Source: Streptomyces sp. SPB162
GTDB taxonomy: Bacteria > Actinomycetota > Actinomycetes > Streptomycetales > Streptomycetaceae
NCBI RefSeq assembly: GCF_029504575.1
Contig: NZ_JAQFII010000001.1
Coordinates: forward strand, 2,976,001-3,040,000
DNA length: 64,000 nt
Direction: 5' to 3'
Positions within the stretch are counted from its first letter, which is position 1. Each line of letters opens with the position of its first letter. Below the pieces are notes generated by a model. The model did no database searches. It saw only the letters and a program-made list of their open reading frames with translations, and had not been told where the DNA came from. Below, piece by piece: positions 8,715-16,680 of this stretch. The position numbers and the translations under genes were made by a program.

Positions 8715-8841
8715 ATGTTGTTTTTTCAAAGTGTCACCGGAGCTGACGGGCGAACCCGACGGACCCGGTGGCGCTGCACCCATCGTACGTGACCAACACG
8801 TGGACAGGCCACTGCATTCCCGTGCGGCCTTCCCGCGCCCG

Positions 8842-9321
8842 TCAGGCGCGCTGGCGTCGCCTGACCGCGGAGATGGCCCGGTTCGACTCCCGCGTGTCCT
8901 GCTTCTCGCGCAGGGTCTGCCGCTTGTCGTACTCCTTCTTGCCCTTGGCCAACGCGATCTCCACCTTGGCCCGGCCGTCCTTGAAGTACAGCCGGAGCGG
9001 GATGATCGTGTGCCCCGACTCCTGCGTCTTGTGGATCAGCTTCGCGATCTCGGCCTTGTGCAGCAGCATCTTGCGCTTCCGCCGTGCCGCGTGGTTCGTC
9101 CACGTGCCCTGCGTGTACTCGGGGATGTGGACGTTGTGCAGCCACGCCTCACCGCCGTCCAGCTGCGCGAAGCCGTCCACCAGCGAGGCGCGGCCCATGC
9201 GCAGCGACTTGACCTCGGTGCCGGTCAGCACCAGGCCCGCCTCGAAGGTGTCCAGGATCAGATAATCGTGGCGCGCCTTCTTGTTCTGCGCGATCAGCTT
9301 GTGACCAGTCTCTTTCGTCAT
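8842..9321 (-). CDS. smpB: SsrA-binding protein SmpB
   Basis: A 159-residue protein covering the whole family length: the OB-fold core with [20 protein letters not shown] and [14 protein letters not shown], and the basic C-terminal tail rich in Arg/Lys that enters the decoding centre. It delivers tmRNA to stalled ribosomes. The gene begins 18 bp after the protease gene stop, so the two are probably co-transcribed, and ssrA follows downstream on the same strand. Confidence 0.97.
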   Translation of the reverse strand: MTKETGHKLIAQNKKARHDYLILDTFEAGLVLTGTEVKSLRMGRASLVDGFAQLDGGEAWLHNVHIPEYTQGTWTNHAARRKRKMLLHKAEIAKLIHKTQESGHTIIPLRLYFKDGRAKVEIALAKGKKEYDKRQTLREKQDTRESNRAISAVRRRQRA

Positions 9322-9339
9322 AGCGCGGCCATTCTCGCA

Positions 9340-10554
9340 CTAGGAGGGGGGTCTGAGGCCACTCAATACTTCCCTGGCCTCCGCCACCGCCGCGTCGGAG
9401 GGCCCCGAGGGGGCCGAGCCGCCGTTCACCTTCAGGTCCGGTTCGATGCCCCGGCCGTCCACGTTCCGCCCGTCGGGCAGGCTGTAGTGGCCGACGGTCA
9501 GCTCGGCGACCGAGCCGTCCGGCAGTTCGCTGGGCATCTGCACCGAGCCCTTGCCGAAGGTCCGCGAGCCGATCACGACCGCCCGGCCGCGGTCCTGCAG
9601 CGCACCCGCGAGCAGCTCCGCGGCGCTCATGGTGCCGCCGTCGACGACGGCCACCAGCGGCGTCTCGGTGTCGCCGCCGTCCTTGGCGTAGAGGGCGCGC
9701 TGGCGGCCGTGCACGTCGTAGGTGGCGACGAGGCCGCCGTCGAGGAAGACCGAGGACACGGTGACGGCCTCGGTGACCAGACCGCCGGAGTTTCCGCGCA
9801 GATCCAGCAGCACGCCCCGGCTGCCGGCGCGCACCGCGGCCCGCACCGCGGCCCGCACCTGGCCGCCGACGCCCTTGGTGAACGCCTCGATCTTGATGGA
9901 GGTGACGTCCCCCTCCAGTTTCCCGACGGTGACGGCCTCGGTGGCCAGCACCTCGCGACGCAGCGTGATGTCGCGGTCACCGGAACGCGGGTCGGCCGCA
10001 CCGCCGTCGTGGTCCAGCCCGAGCCGCACGACGGACCCGGCGACGTTGTCGCCGCGCAGTTCCGCCACGACCTCCGTGACCGCCTTGCCGTCCGCTCGCA
10101 CCCCGTCGATCGACCGGAGCCGGTCGCCGACCCGCACCCCCGCGAGCGCCGCGGGGCTGCCGGCCTGCACCCGGGCCACCTGGATCCAGCCGTTGCCGGT
10201 GCGCCGCACCCATATCCCGACGCCCACGTAGCGGCCGTCCAGGGCCTGTTGCAGGCCCGCGTACTCCTGGGCGGTGTAGAACGACGACCAGCGGTCGCCG
10301 CTGCGGCTGACCAGCTCTTGAGCGGCTTCCGGGCCGACCTTGCCGTCGTCGATCGCCTTCGCGATCGCGTCGGAGTCGGCGACGTTGCCCGCCGGAATCC
10401 TCGCCTGCGCCGCCGACGCGGACGGGGCGGGAACCGTCAGCGTGACGCCCGCCGCGCCGGTGGCCACCATCGCGCCGAGGCTGACCCACAGGAACGTCAG
10501 GGCGACCCCGCGGCGTGCGCCGCGGGGCGTCCCGAACATCAACCGGCCGGACAT
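9340..10554 (-). CDS. S41 family C-terminal processing peptidase
   Basis: A 404-residue exported or membrane-anchored protease. It has an N-terminal hydrophobic segment (about 18-48) ending at a possible signal-peptide site, a PDZ domain (about 110-185, with GVGIWV and AGSPAALAGVRVGDRL), and an S41 catalytic domain. The likely catalytic pair is Ser310 (GGTMSAAE) and Lys335 (FGKGSVQ), with the usual spacing of 25. Such proteases trim or degrade cell-envelope proteins. It lies between ftsX and smpB, all on the minus strand. Confidence 0.92.
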   Translation of the reverse strand: MSGRLMFGTPRGARRGVALTFLWVSLGAMVATGAAGVTLTVPAPSASAAQARIPAGNVADSDAIAKAIDDGKVGPEAAQELVSRSGDRWSSFYTAQEYAGLQQALDGRYVGVGIWVRRTGNGWIQVARVQAGSPAALAGVRVGDRLRSIDGVRADGKAVTEVVAELRGDNVAGSVVRLGLDHDGGAADPRSGDRDITLRREVLATEAVTVGKLEGDVTSIKIEAFTKGVGGQVRAAVRAAVRAGSRGVLLDLRGNSGGLVTEAVTVSSVFLDGGLVATYDVHGRQRALYAKDGGDTETPLVAVVDGGTMSAAELLAGALQDRGRAVVIGSRTFGKGSVQMPSELPDGSVAELTVGHYSLPDGRNVDGRGIEPDLKVNGGSAPSGPSDAAVAEAREVLSGLRPPS

Positions 10555-10621
10555 GGCGGGAAGTCTAGGCCAGAAACGGGCGCCATACGGAGAGTTGACC
10601 GCAGACCACCCGAAGCGGCAC

Positions 10622-11539
10622 TCACACCTTGAGGTATTTACGGAGCGTGACCAGGGCCGCGAGGGAGGGCATCAGGATGCTGCAGACCAGCACCAGCGGC
10701 AACACCTTGATGACGTCGCCCCAGCCGAGGAAGTGCACCAGCGGGATCTTGTCCTGCAGCTTCAGACCGTGGTCGATGAGCATGTACCGGCCGGCCATCA
10801 GCATGCCGCAGGCCACCCCGCCGCCGACGAGTCCGGCGAAGGCCGCCTCGGCGATGAACGGCATCTGGATGTAGAAGCCCGACGCGCCCACCAGGCGCAT
10901 GATGCCGGTCTCCCGCCGTCGGCTGAACGCCGAGACGCGCACGGTGTTGATGATCAGCAGCATCGCGACGATCACCATGAAGACCATGGTCCCGAACGCC
11001 ATCCACGTCATGCCGCCGAGCAGGTCGAAGAGGTTCTTCAGCAACTTGCGCTGGTCCTGCACCTCCTGGACGCCCGGACGGCCGGCGAAGGCGCTGGAGA
11101 CGACCTGGACCTTCGTCGGGTCCTTGAGCTTGACGCGGTACGACTCCTGCAACTGGTCAGGAGAGAGGGACCCGGCGACCGGCGAGTCCTTGAACTGCTC
11201 CTGGTAGTGGGTGTACGCCTCCTGCGCGGACTCGTAGTACACCTTCTCGACGACCGGAAGCTTCTCCAGGTCGGTCTTGATCGCCTTCTTCTGCTCGTCC
11301 GTGACGGCGCCCTTGGAGCACGAAGGGGTGCTCTTCACGTCCGCCTTGTTGCAGAGGAAGATCGACACCTGGACCTTGTCGTACCAGTACCCCTTCATGG
11401 CGTCGACCTGCTGACTGGCGAGCCAGGCTCCACCGGCCAGGGCGAGCGACAGGGCGACGGAGATGATCACCGCGAAGGTCATGGTGAGATTGCGCCGGAG
11501 ACCGACGCCGATCTCCGACAGGACGAACTGGGCGCGCAT
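10622..11539 (-). CDS. ftsX: Cell division protein FtsX
   Basis: A 305-residue membrane protein with one N-terminal helix (about 22-43), a large extracellular domain with two cysteines, and three C-terminal helices, the permease-like FtsX topology. With FtsE it forms the ABC-like complex that activates peptidoglycan hydrolases at division. The start MRAQFVLSEIG is supported by GAAAGGA six bases upstream. It lies 54 bp downstream of ftsE. Confidence 0.96.
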   Translation of the reverse strand: MRAQFVLSEIGVGLRRNLTMTFAVIISVALSLALAGGAWLASQQVDAMKGYWYDKVQVSIFLCNKADVKSTPSCSKGAVTDEQKKAIKTDLEKLPVVEKVYYESAQEAYTHYQEQFKDSPVAGSLSPDQLQESYRVKLKDPTKVQVVSSAFAGRPGVQEVQDQRKLLKNLFDLLGGMTWMAFGTMVFMVIVAMLLIINTVRVSAFSRRRETGIMRLVGASGFYIQMPFIAEAAFAGLVGGGVACGMLMAGRYMLIDHGLKLQDKIPLVHFLGWGDVIKVLPLVLVCSILMPSLAALVTLRKYLKV

Positions 11540-11593
11540 GATGTCCTTTCAGGGGGCTGGTGGCTATGACTACGGAACGGAACCCGGTTCGGT

Positions 11594-12283
11594 TCAGTGC
11601 TGGTAGCCGTAGACACCGCGCGACTGGTCGCGCACCAGTCGCCCCTTCTCGAGCTCGATGACGCGCTTGCGCATCTGGTCGACGATGTTCTGGTCGTGGG
11701 TGGCCATCACCACGGTGGTCCCGGTGCGGTTGATGCGGTCCAGGAGCCGCATGATGCCGACCGAGGTCTGCGGGTCGAGGTTTCCCGTCGGTTCGTCCGC
11801 GATCAGCAGCATCGGCCGGTTGACGAACGCTCGGGCGATGGCCACGCGCTGCTGCTCACCACCCGACAGCTCCCCCGGCATGCGGTCTTCCTTGCCGGCC
11901 AGGCCGACCAGGTCCAGCACCTCGGGGACCGTCTTGCGGATCGTCCCGCGCGGCTTGCCGATCACTTCCAGCGCGAACGCCACGTTCTCCGCGACGGTCT
12001 TGTTGGGGAGCAGGCGGAAGTCCTGGAAGACCGTGCCCAGCTGGCGCCGCATCTGCGGCACCTTCCAGTTGGAGAGCCTCGCCAGATCCTTGCCCAGGAC
12101 GTGCACCATGCCGGTGTCCGTGCGCTCCTCGCGCAGGATCAACCGGAGGAACGTCGACTTTCCGGACCCCGAAGAACCGACGAGGAAGACGAACTCGCCC
12201 TTCTCGATCTCCAGCGAGACATCCCGAAGTGCAGGACGGTTCTGCTTGGGGTAGGTCTTGGTGACGCTGTCGAATCGGATCAC
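11594..12283 (-). CDS. ftsE: Cell division ATP-binding protein FtsE
   Basis: A 229-residue ABC ATPase: Walker [10 protein letters not shown], signature LSGGEQQRV, Walker [10 protein letters not shown] and H-loop MATHD are all present. It energises FtsX. The GTG at 12283 gives the family N-terminus [14 protein letters not shown]; the frame extends another 43 codons upstream but those residues do not resemble FtsE. No good Shine-Dalgarno precedes the GTG. Confidence 0.96.
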   Translation of the reverse strand: MIRFDSVTKTYPKQNRPALRDVSLEIEKGEFVFLVGSSGSGKSTFLRLILREERTDTGMVHVLGKDLARLSNWKVPQMRRQLGTVFQDFRLLPNKTVAENVAFALEVIGKPRGTIRKTVPEVLDLVGLAGKEDRMPGELSGGEQQRVAIARAFVNRPMLLIADEPTGNLDPQTSVGIMRLLDRINRTGTTVVMATHDQNIVDQMRKRVIELEKGRLVRDQSRGVYGYQH

Positions 12284-12555
12284 GTTCGCACCAGTGAGGT
12301 AGCCGGATATTGGGGGCGGACAACCGCAGGGGCGGCTCTCCTGGTGTGGGCGACCATACGCGAACGGCACAGGGGCGCGCAGTCCGCGTCCCGGGTTCGT
12401 GGGTTTACGCACGGGGCACTGGGGGACAAACCAGGCATCAGGGCCAACGCCTCACTCTGTGAAATCATGCGAGGCGCGCCGATTCCGCCCGAAGCTGGCA
12501 CAGTGGAGGAACCGAACGGCCCAATGGAGCGTTCACCGGCCGAGGAGGAGATCGC

Positions 12556-12744
12556 ATGACATCCGACCGACTGGTGTGCGCGAACTGTGCCGGCCCCGTC
12601 AGCGAGGGCCGCTGCGCGGTCTGCCGCGCCAACCGCGCCCGCCTCCAGCAGGAGAACCCCTGGTCGGCCCTGAGCCCGGCCGCCCTCATCGCGCTCCTGG
12701 TGGCCCTACTGGCCGTCGTCCTGGTCGTAGAACACGCCACCTGA
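12556..12744 (+). CDS. Small zinc-ribbon-like membrane protein (62 aa)
   Basis: A 62-residue protein with two CxxC knuckles (Cys8/Cys11 and Cys20/Cys23) followed by a single C-terminal membrane helix (about 39-58). The arrangement suggests a membrane-tethered treble-clef or zinc-ribbon; I do not recognise a named family. GAGGAGGAG ends seven bases before the ATG, and a hairpin terminator follows at 12751, so the gene looks real. It is divergent from ftsE. Confidence 0.8.
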   Translation: MTSDRLVCANCAGPVSEGRCAVCRANRARLQQENPWSALSPAALIALLVALLAVVLVVEHAT

Positions 12745-12750
12745 GCGGGC

Positions 12751-12768
12751 ACGCCGCGTCAGCGGCGT
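12751..12768 (+). terminator. Hairpin after the small membrane protein gene
   Basis: ACGCCGC and GCGGCGT form a perfect 7-bp stem with a GTCA loop six bases after the stop codon. Confidence 0.6.
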
Positions 12769-12809
12769 ATATAGGCGACGTACATAGCGTATCGAGCGGC
12801 GCACATAGA

Positions 12810-12840
12810 CGTATGTAATGCATTTATATGCATGTATACG
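12810..12840. other. AT-rich inverted repeat
   Basis: CGTATGTAATGCAT (12810-12823) and ATGCATGTATACG (12828-12840) pair over 13 positions with one bulge around a TTAT loop. It is strikingly AT-rich for this genome and stands at the edge of the ~150-bp repeat cluster, with ACATAG repeated at about 12782 and 12803. It could be a terminator, a protein-binding site or a recombination site; nothing decides between these. Confidence 0.6.
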
Positions 12841-12889
12841 TAGGGGCCACCACGCCCCTCCCGAGGCGGCGCTCCGTGAAGCGGCGGGA

Positions 12890-13340
12890 TCCGGGGCCGG
12901 AGTTCAGGCGGTGTGGAGCGTGCGTCTGCGGGCGGAGGGGGGCCCGGCGCTGCGCGCCTGCCAGCGGAGCGGTTCGCTGCGCTCCCTCGCCGGGTGGCAA
13001 GGTAGAGCGGTTGGGCGGCGAGGCCCGGCGGGAGCGGGGCCGAAGTTCAGGCGATGCGAAGGGGTACGTCTGCGGCGCTGCGCACCTTGACCGGGCGGAG
13101 GGGGAGGCCCGGCGCTGCGCGCCTGCCAGCGGAACGGTTCGCTGCGCTCCCTCGCCGGGTGGCGAGGTAGAGCGGTTGCCCGGCGGGAGCGGGGCCGAAG
13201 TTCAGGCGATGCGAAGGGGTACGTCTGCGGCGCTGCGCACCTTGACCGGGCGGAGGGGGAAGCCCGGCGCTGCGCGCCTGCCAGCGGAACGGTTCGCTGC
13301 GCTCCCTCGCCGGGTGATGGGGTGCTTCGGGCGGGAGGCG
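12890..13340 (+). repeat. Three direct copies of a ~150-bp GC-rich element
   Basis: Copies begin near 12903, 13047 and 13202 (GTTCAGGCG...), share CTGCGCGCCTGCCAGCGGA and GGTTCGCTGCGCTCCCTCG, and are separated by about 155 bp. Copies two and three are nearly identical; the first has diverged. Each contains an imperfect hairpin closed by CCCGGCG/CGCCGGG with an inner AGCG/CGCT. Open frames across the block merely follow the repeat and have no ribosome binding sites. Two inverted copies follow at 13557. Confidence 0.85.
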
Positions 13341-13556
13341 CACTGCGGAAGGCGTCCTGGGGTGCGGGGCGTGCTTTTAATCCCCCCTTCCCGCCGAGAA
13401 GTGCAACCCGTGGGACTGGGAGTGCCTGGTGGGGCGGGTGAGGCGGGTTCTTGGCCCATGTGGATCACTAGAGACGGCCAGAACTCCGCATAGCGGTACT
13501 GCGGCCACCCGAGGTGATCCACTCGCAACAGCCGAGGCCCCAGCAGCCGCACATTC
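13341..13556. other. Unique spacer between direct and inverted repeat copies
   Basis: This segment of 216 bp separates the opposing repeat sets and contains no supportable gene. It carries a shorter inverted repeat, GTGGATCAC (13460-13468) and GTGATCCAC (13514-13522), with CCGCA/TGCGG arms inside it. The segment would be the loop of a large hairpin formed by the flanking copies. Confidence 0.6.
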
Positions 13557-13881
13557 CAACCGCTCCACCCCACCACCCGGCCGGGGAGCGCAGCGAACCC
13601 CTTCACTGGCAGGCGCGCAGCGCCGGAGCCTCCCCCCTCCGCCCGGTCAAGGTGCGCAGCACCGCAGACGCACCACTCCACACCGCCTGAACTCCAGCCC
13701 CGACCCCGCCGAATCCCGCCGACCAACCGCTCCACCCCACCACCCGGCCGGGGAGCGCAGCGAACCCCTTCACTGGCAGGCGCGCAGCGCCGGAGCCCCC
13801 CCTCCGCCCGGTCAAGGTGCGCAGCACCGCAGACGCACCCCTTCGCATCGCCTGAACTCCAGCCCCACTCCCCGGCATCGG
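13557..13881 (-). repeat. Two inverted copies of the ~150-bp element
   Basis: Starting at 13557 and 13723, two head-to-tail units read as the reverse complement of the copies at 12890-13340 (shared GGGGAGCGCAGCGAACCCCT and GGCAGGCGCGCAGCGCCGG). Together the block is three units facing two, about 1 kb in total, lying between the small membrane protein gene and the RsbW-like ATPase gene. Confidence 0.85.
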
Positions 13882-13914
13882 CGCGCAGCGGCCAAGGCAC
13901 GCACGGCGGGACGG

Positions 13915-14385
13915 CTACGCCGCCACGGCCAGCGTGAACCACACTCCTTTGCCCTCCCCCGCGACCGGCCCCAGCGGCGCGCCCCGGACCGTGCCCCAGT
14001 CGTCCGCCAGAGCGGCAACCAGGACCAGACCTCGACCCCCCTCGTCCTCGCCGCGCTCCGCGCGCTCTCCGGCGCCGACGACGGGCGGTTCCGGCGTCCC
14101 GTCGTAGATGGTGATCCGCACGTACGCCGCCTCCACCGCGAGCCACAGCAACGACCCGACGCCCTTGGCGTGTTGGTACGCGTTGGTGATCAGCTCGGAC
14201 GCGCACACTGCCGCCACGTCGACGAGTTGGTGCAACCCGAGCGCCCGCAGCACGGAGGCGACGAAGTCGCGGCCGATGCGGGGTGAGGTGATCAGCGGCG
14301 GACAGAACAGCGTGTAGGAGTGCGGCGTCGCGGCATAGCCGTGGGGAGGCGGCCAGGTGACGGCGGCAGGGGTCTGCGGGTTCAT
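13915..14385 (-). CDS. RsbW-like ATP-binding protein (HATPase_c_2, putative anti-sigma/regulatory kinase)
   Basis: A 156-residue single-domain protein with the GHKL ATPase N-box (ASELITNAYQHA) and a later glycine motif (GGRGLVLVAALADDWG), typical of the many Streptomyces RsbW/SpoIIAB-like proteins. These bind ATP and usually act as anti-sigma factors or partners of XRE/DUF397 regulators. It is divergent from such a pair across a 260-bp gap with a large palindrome, which suggests shared control. No cognate sigma factor is in the window. Confidence 0.85.
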   Translation of the reverse strand: MNPQTPAAVTWPPPHGYAATPHSYTLFCPPLITSPRIGRDFVASVLRALGLHQLVDVAAVCASELITNAYQHAKGVGSLLWLAVEAAYVRITIYDGTPEPPVVGAGERAERGEDEGGRGLVLVAALADDWGTVRGAPLGPVAGEGKGVWFTLAVAA

Positions 14386-14540
14386 GGAACGTCTCGACTT
14401 CCGTTACGAGGACCGAATCCGAGCGGCCGGTGGCAATGCCCCTCGCCGAGGCGAGCGGTGCGCTTCCGCCGCGCGGGCGGGGGAGTTGAAGCAGCGGACG
14501 ACCCTCCGCCGTTGCTGTGAGTTACGCCACAGACTCTAGG

Positions 14541-14570
14541 GGTAACAGGTGATACGTATCAACTGTTTCC
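14541..14570. promoter_or_regulatory. 30-bp near-perfect palindrome, probable operator
   Basis: The core TGATACGTATCA (14550-14561) is a perfect palindrome. It is extended by AACAG (14544-14548) and CTGTT (14563-14567) and by outer GG/CC at the ends, leaving only two mismatched pairs. It lies 76 bp before the XRE gene and 156 bp before the divergent ATPase gene. The symmetry and position are those of a dimer-binding operator. Confidence 0.7.
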
Positions 14571-14645
14571 ACATACTCGCCCAGACCGCCTTGGACCACA
14601 CCCGCTGAGGCGGCAGACTTTGCAGCGAGAAGAGGGAAGGACCGC

Positions 14646-15498
14646 ATGCCGCCGAGGATCAACCCCACTGCCCGCCAGGTCCGCCTCGGAACGGAGCTGC
14701 GTAAGCTGCGCGAGGCCGCCGGCGTCACCGCACGCGAAACCGCCGCACGCCTCAGCGCCAGTCACACGCAGGTCAGCCATATCGAATCGGGCCGTTTCGG
14801 AATCAGCGAAGGCCGGCTCCGCACGCTGGCCGCCTTCTACGTGTGCGATGACGCCGACCTCGTCGACGCTCTCGCGGCCATGGCGAACGAACGCGGCAAG
14901 GGCTGGTGGGAGGGGTATCGGGGCGTCCTCGTTCCTCAAGCGCTCGACCTCGCGGAGCTGGAACACCACGCCACGTCCCTGCGCACGCTCCAAGTGCTGC
15001 ACATTCCCGGCATCCTGCAGACGGAGGACCGGGTGCGCGCCGCCTTCGCCTACGTCAACCCGGATCTGCCCGGGGACGAACTCGAAGCCGAGGTCACCCA
15101 TCGCATACGGCGGCGCGAGGTGATCGAAGGCGAGGGAGCTCCCGCGTTCGAAGCCGTCGTCCACGAGGCCGCGTTGCGCATCAAGGTGGGTGGCGCGAAG
15201 TCGTCCCGGGCCCAGCTCGAACACATCCTGGCGCTGTCGGAACGGGACAACGTGACCGTCCGCGTCATCCCCTTCGACGTGGGACGACTTCGCCGGCGCG
15301 GGGTTCTCCATGCTCTACGCGGGCGGTGCGGTCCCGCCACTGGACACGGTCCAACTCGACACGGCCCATGGCAGCATCTTCCTCGATGCGGAAGCCCAGT
15401 TGAGGAAGTACCGCAGCCTCTTCGACCGCACCAGAGCCGCGTCCCTCTCCGCTGACGCGTCACGCGATTTCATCCACCGCATCGCGCGGGACATGTGA
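14646..15498 (+). pseudogene. XRE-family regulator with DUF5753 domain, reading frame broken near 15281
   Basis: Residues 1-210 give a helix-turn-helix (RETAARLSASHTQVSHIESG) and most of a DUF5753 effector domain. Near 15281-15283 one extra G shifts the frame; dropping it restores FDVDDFAGAGFSMLYAGG and the family ending YRSLFDRTRAASLS, stopping at 15498. Such WhiJ-like regulators, paired with a small DUF397 protein, control development and antibiotic production in Streptomyces. The reconstructed protein is about 283 residues and its stop overlaps the DUF397 frame. The break resembles four others in this window and may be a sequencing error. Confidence 0.82.
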
Positions 15499-15716
15499 AA
15501 GGCAGAGCAGTGCCCTCATCGATCAGCTGGCAGAAGTCCTCGTTCTCCGGAGGCGCCCAGGGAAACGACTGCGTCGAACTCGGTATATCCGCCGCAGGTT
15601 TCCACCTGCGCGAGAGCGACGATCCGGAGGTGTTTCTCACCACCACCCCGGCGGCCCTCCGGGCCTTCCTCCACCGCATCAGGACGAGCACGCCCGCCCC
15701 GCGCCCGCCGCTCTAG
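15495..15716 (+). CDS. DUF397 domain protein, partner of the XRE regulator
   Basis: A small protein of 68-73 residues with the DUF397 pattern: WQKSSFSGGAQGNDCVELG followed by LRESDDPEVFLTTTPAALRAFL. DUF397 proteins are encoded next to XRE/DUF5753 regulators and are thought to act with or against them; the pair has also been proposed as a toxin-antitoxin-like module. The frame opens at GTG 15495, overlapping the upstream stop, but GTG 15510 is better placed after AAAGG. A strong terminator follows at 15731. Confidence 0.85.
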   Translation: MKGRAVPSSISWQKSSFSGGAQGNDCVELGISAAGFHLRESDDPEVFLTTTPAALRAFLHRIRTSTPAPRPPL

Positions 15717-15730
15717 CCACCGCAGACAGA

Positions 15731-15773
15731 AGAGGGGCCCGGAGCGCGCCGCCTGCGGGCTCCGGGCCCCTCT
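15731..15773. terminator. Bidirectional terminator between DUF397 and LAKTG protein genes
   Basis: AGAGGGGCCCGGAGC and GCTCCGGGCCCCTCT form a perfect 15-bp stem with a 13-base loop between two convergent genes. Confidence 0.88.
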
Positions 15774-15803
15774 TCGGGGTTCTATCTGCTACTGGCGGCC
15801 TTG

Positions 15804-16433
15804 TCAGGCAGCCGTGCGCCGGTTGGTGAGGCGCGGCATCATGCGGAAGCCGATGCCACCGGCGATCATCGTCGCGGCGCCGACCAGCAGGAAGGTGGTC
15901 TCGCCGGAACCGGTCTTGGCCAGCTCCTGGTTGGTGCTGCCCTGGGCCACGGGGATGGTGTTGTGGCTGTCGGTGCCGGTGTTGTTGCAGTCGACGCTGT
16001 CACCGGTGAGGGTGCAGGCGCCGGTGTCGCCACCGGTGGTGCCGGTGCCGTTGGACGGCGCCGCCGTGGTGGAGCTCGTCGACGGCTTGGTGGTGCCGGT
16101 CGTCGGCTTGGTGGTCGTCGGCTTGGTGGTGACCGGCGGAGTCGTCTGCCCCGGCGGAGTCGTCTTCGGCGGAGTCGTCTGGCTCGGCGGCGGGGTGGTC
16201 GTCGGCGGCGGGTCCGTCTTCGGCGGAGTCGTCTGGCTCGGCGGCGGGGTGGTGGTCGACGGCGGCGGGTCCGTCGGGGTGCCCGTGGTGGTCTCGCCGT
16301 CGCCGGGAGCGGCCACGGAAACGTCCACGGACACGGCCTGGGCCACGCCCACGGCTGTCATGGACGCGCCCGCGGCGATGACCGCGGCGGCGGCTATGCG
16401 CGCCAGGCGCAGCCGCGTGTTCTTCTTGCTCAT
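15804..16433 (-). CDS. LAxTG sortase-anchored, Pro/Thr-rich surface protein
   Basis: A 209-residue exported protein: basic N-terminus, signal peptide (about 1-33, ending near VGVAQA), then a long Pro/Thr/Lys stalk (about 45-125) built on TTPPPSQTTPPK repeats, a short CTLTGDSVDCNN segment with two cysteines, and a C-terminal sorting signal LAKTG, membrane helix and Arg-rich tail. LAxTG is the motif preferred by class E sortases of Streptomyces, so it should be covalently attached to peptidoglycan. No sortase gene lies in the window. Function on the surface is unknown. Confidence 0.87.
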   Translation of the reverse strand: MSKKNTRLRLARIAAAAVIAAGASMTAVGVAQAVSVDVSVAAPGDGETTTGTPTDPPPSTTTPPPSQTTPPKTDPPPTTTPPPSQTTPPKTTPPGQTTPPVTTKPTTTKPTTGTTKPSTSSTTAAPSNGTGTTGGDTGACTLTGDSVDCNNTGTDSHNTIPVAQGSTNQELAKTGSGETTFLLVGAATMIAGGIGFRMMPRLTNRRTAA

Positions 16434-16619
16434 CTGGTAAGTACCCCCAGTAGCGGATCTCTGTAAGTGGAGCAGCTATGGACAGGACGGCAACTCACGT
16501 CCGCTCATACGCATGCCGCCCAACACCTTTCCCATAATCCTCGACAGCGTCAAGGTCATTCCAGCCGGAATGCCAGAATTGGGGTTGTTTGCCGGGCAGT
16601 TGTGTATGTGGCTGTGACA

Positions 16620-16657
16620 TAAAAATGGCAACTGCCATCCAATGGATGGCAGTTGCC
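16620..16657 (-). terminator. Intrinsic terminator of prfB
   Basis: GGCAACTGCCATCC (16627-16640) and GGATGGCAGTTGCC (16644-16657) make a perfect 14-bp stem with an AAT loop, followed on the minus strand by ATTTTTAT. It starts 24 bp after the prfB stop. Confidence 0.9.
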
Positions 16658-16680
16658 GACAGAACCAGGCGTCCTGAGGA

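Noticed and set aside
8277..8770. Integrative element at ssrA
   Set aside because: No integrase, phage gene or duplicated ssrA 3' end is visible around the gene.
12818..14286. Several open frames in the repeat cluster
   Set aside because: They follow the repeated DNA in different frames and lack ribosome binding sites and known domains.
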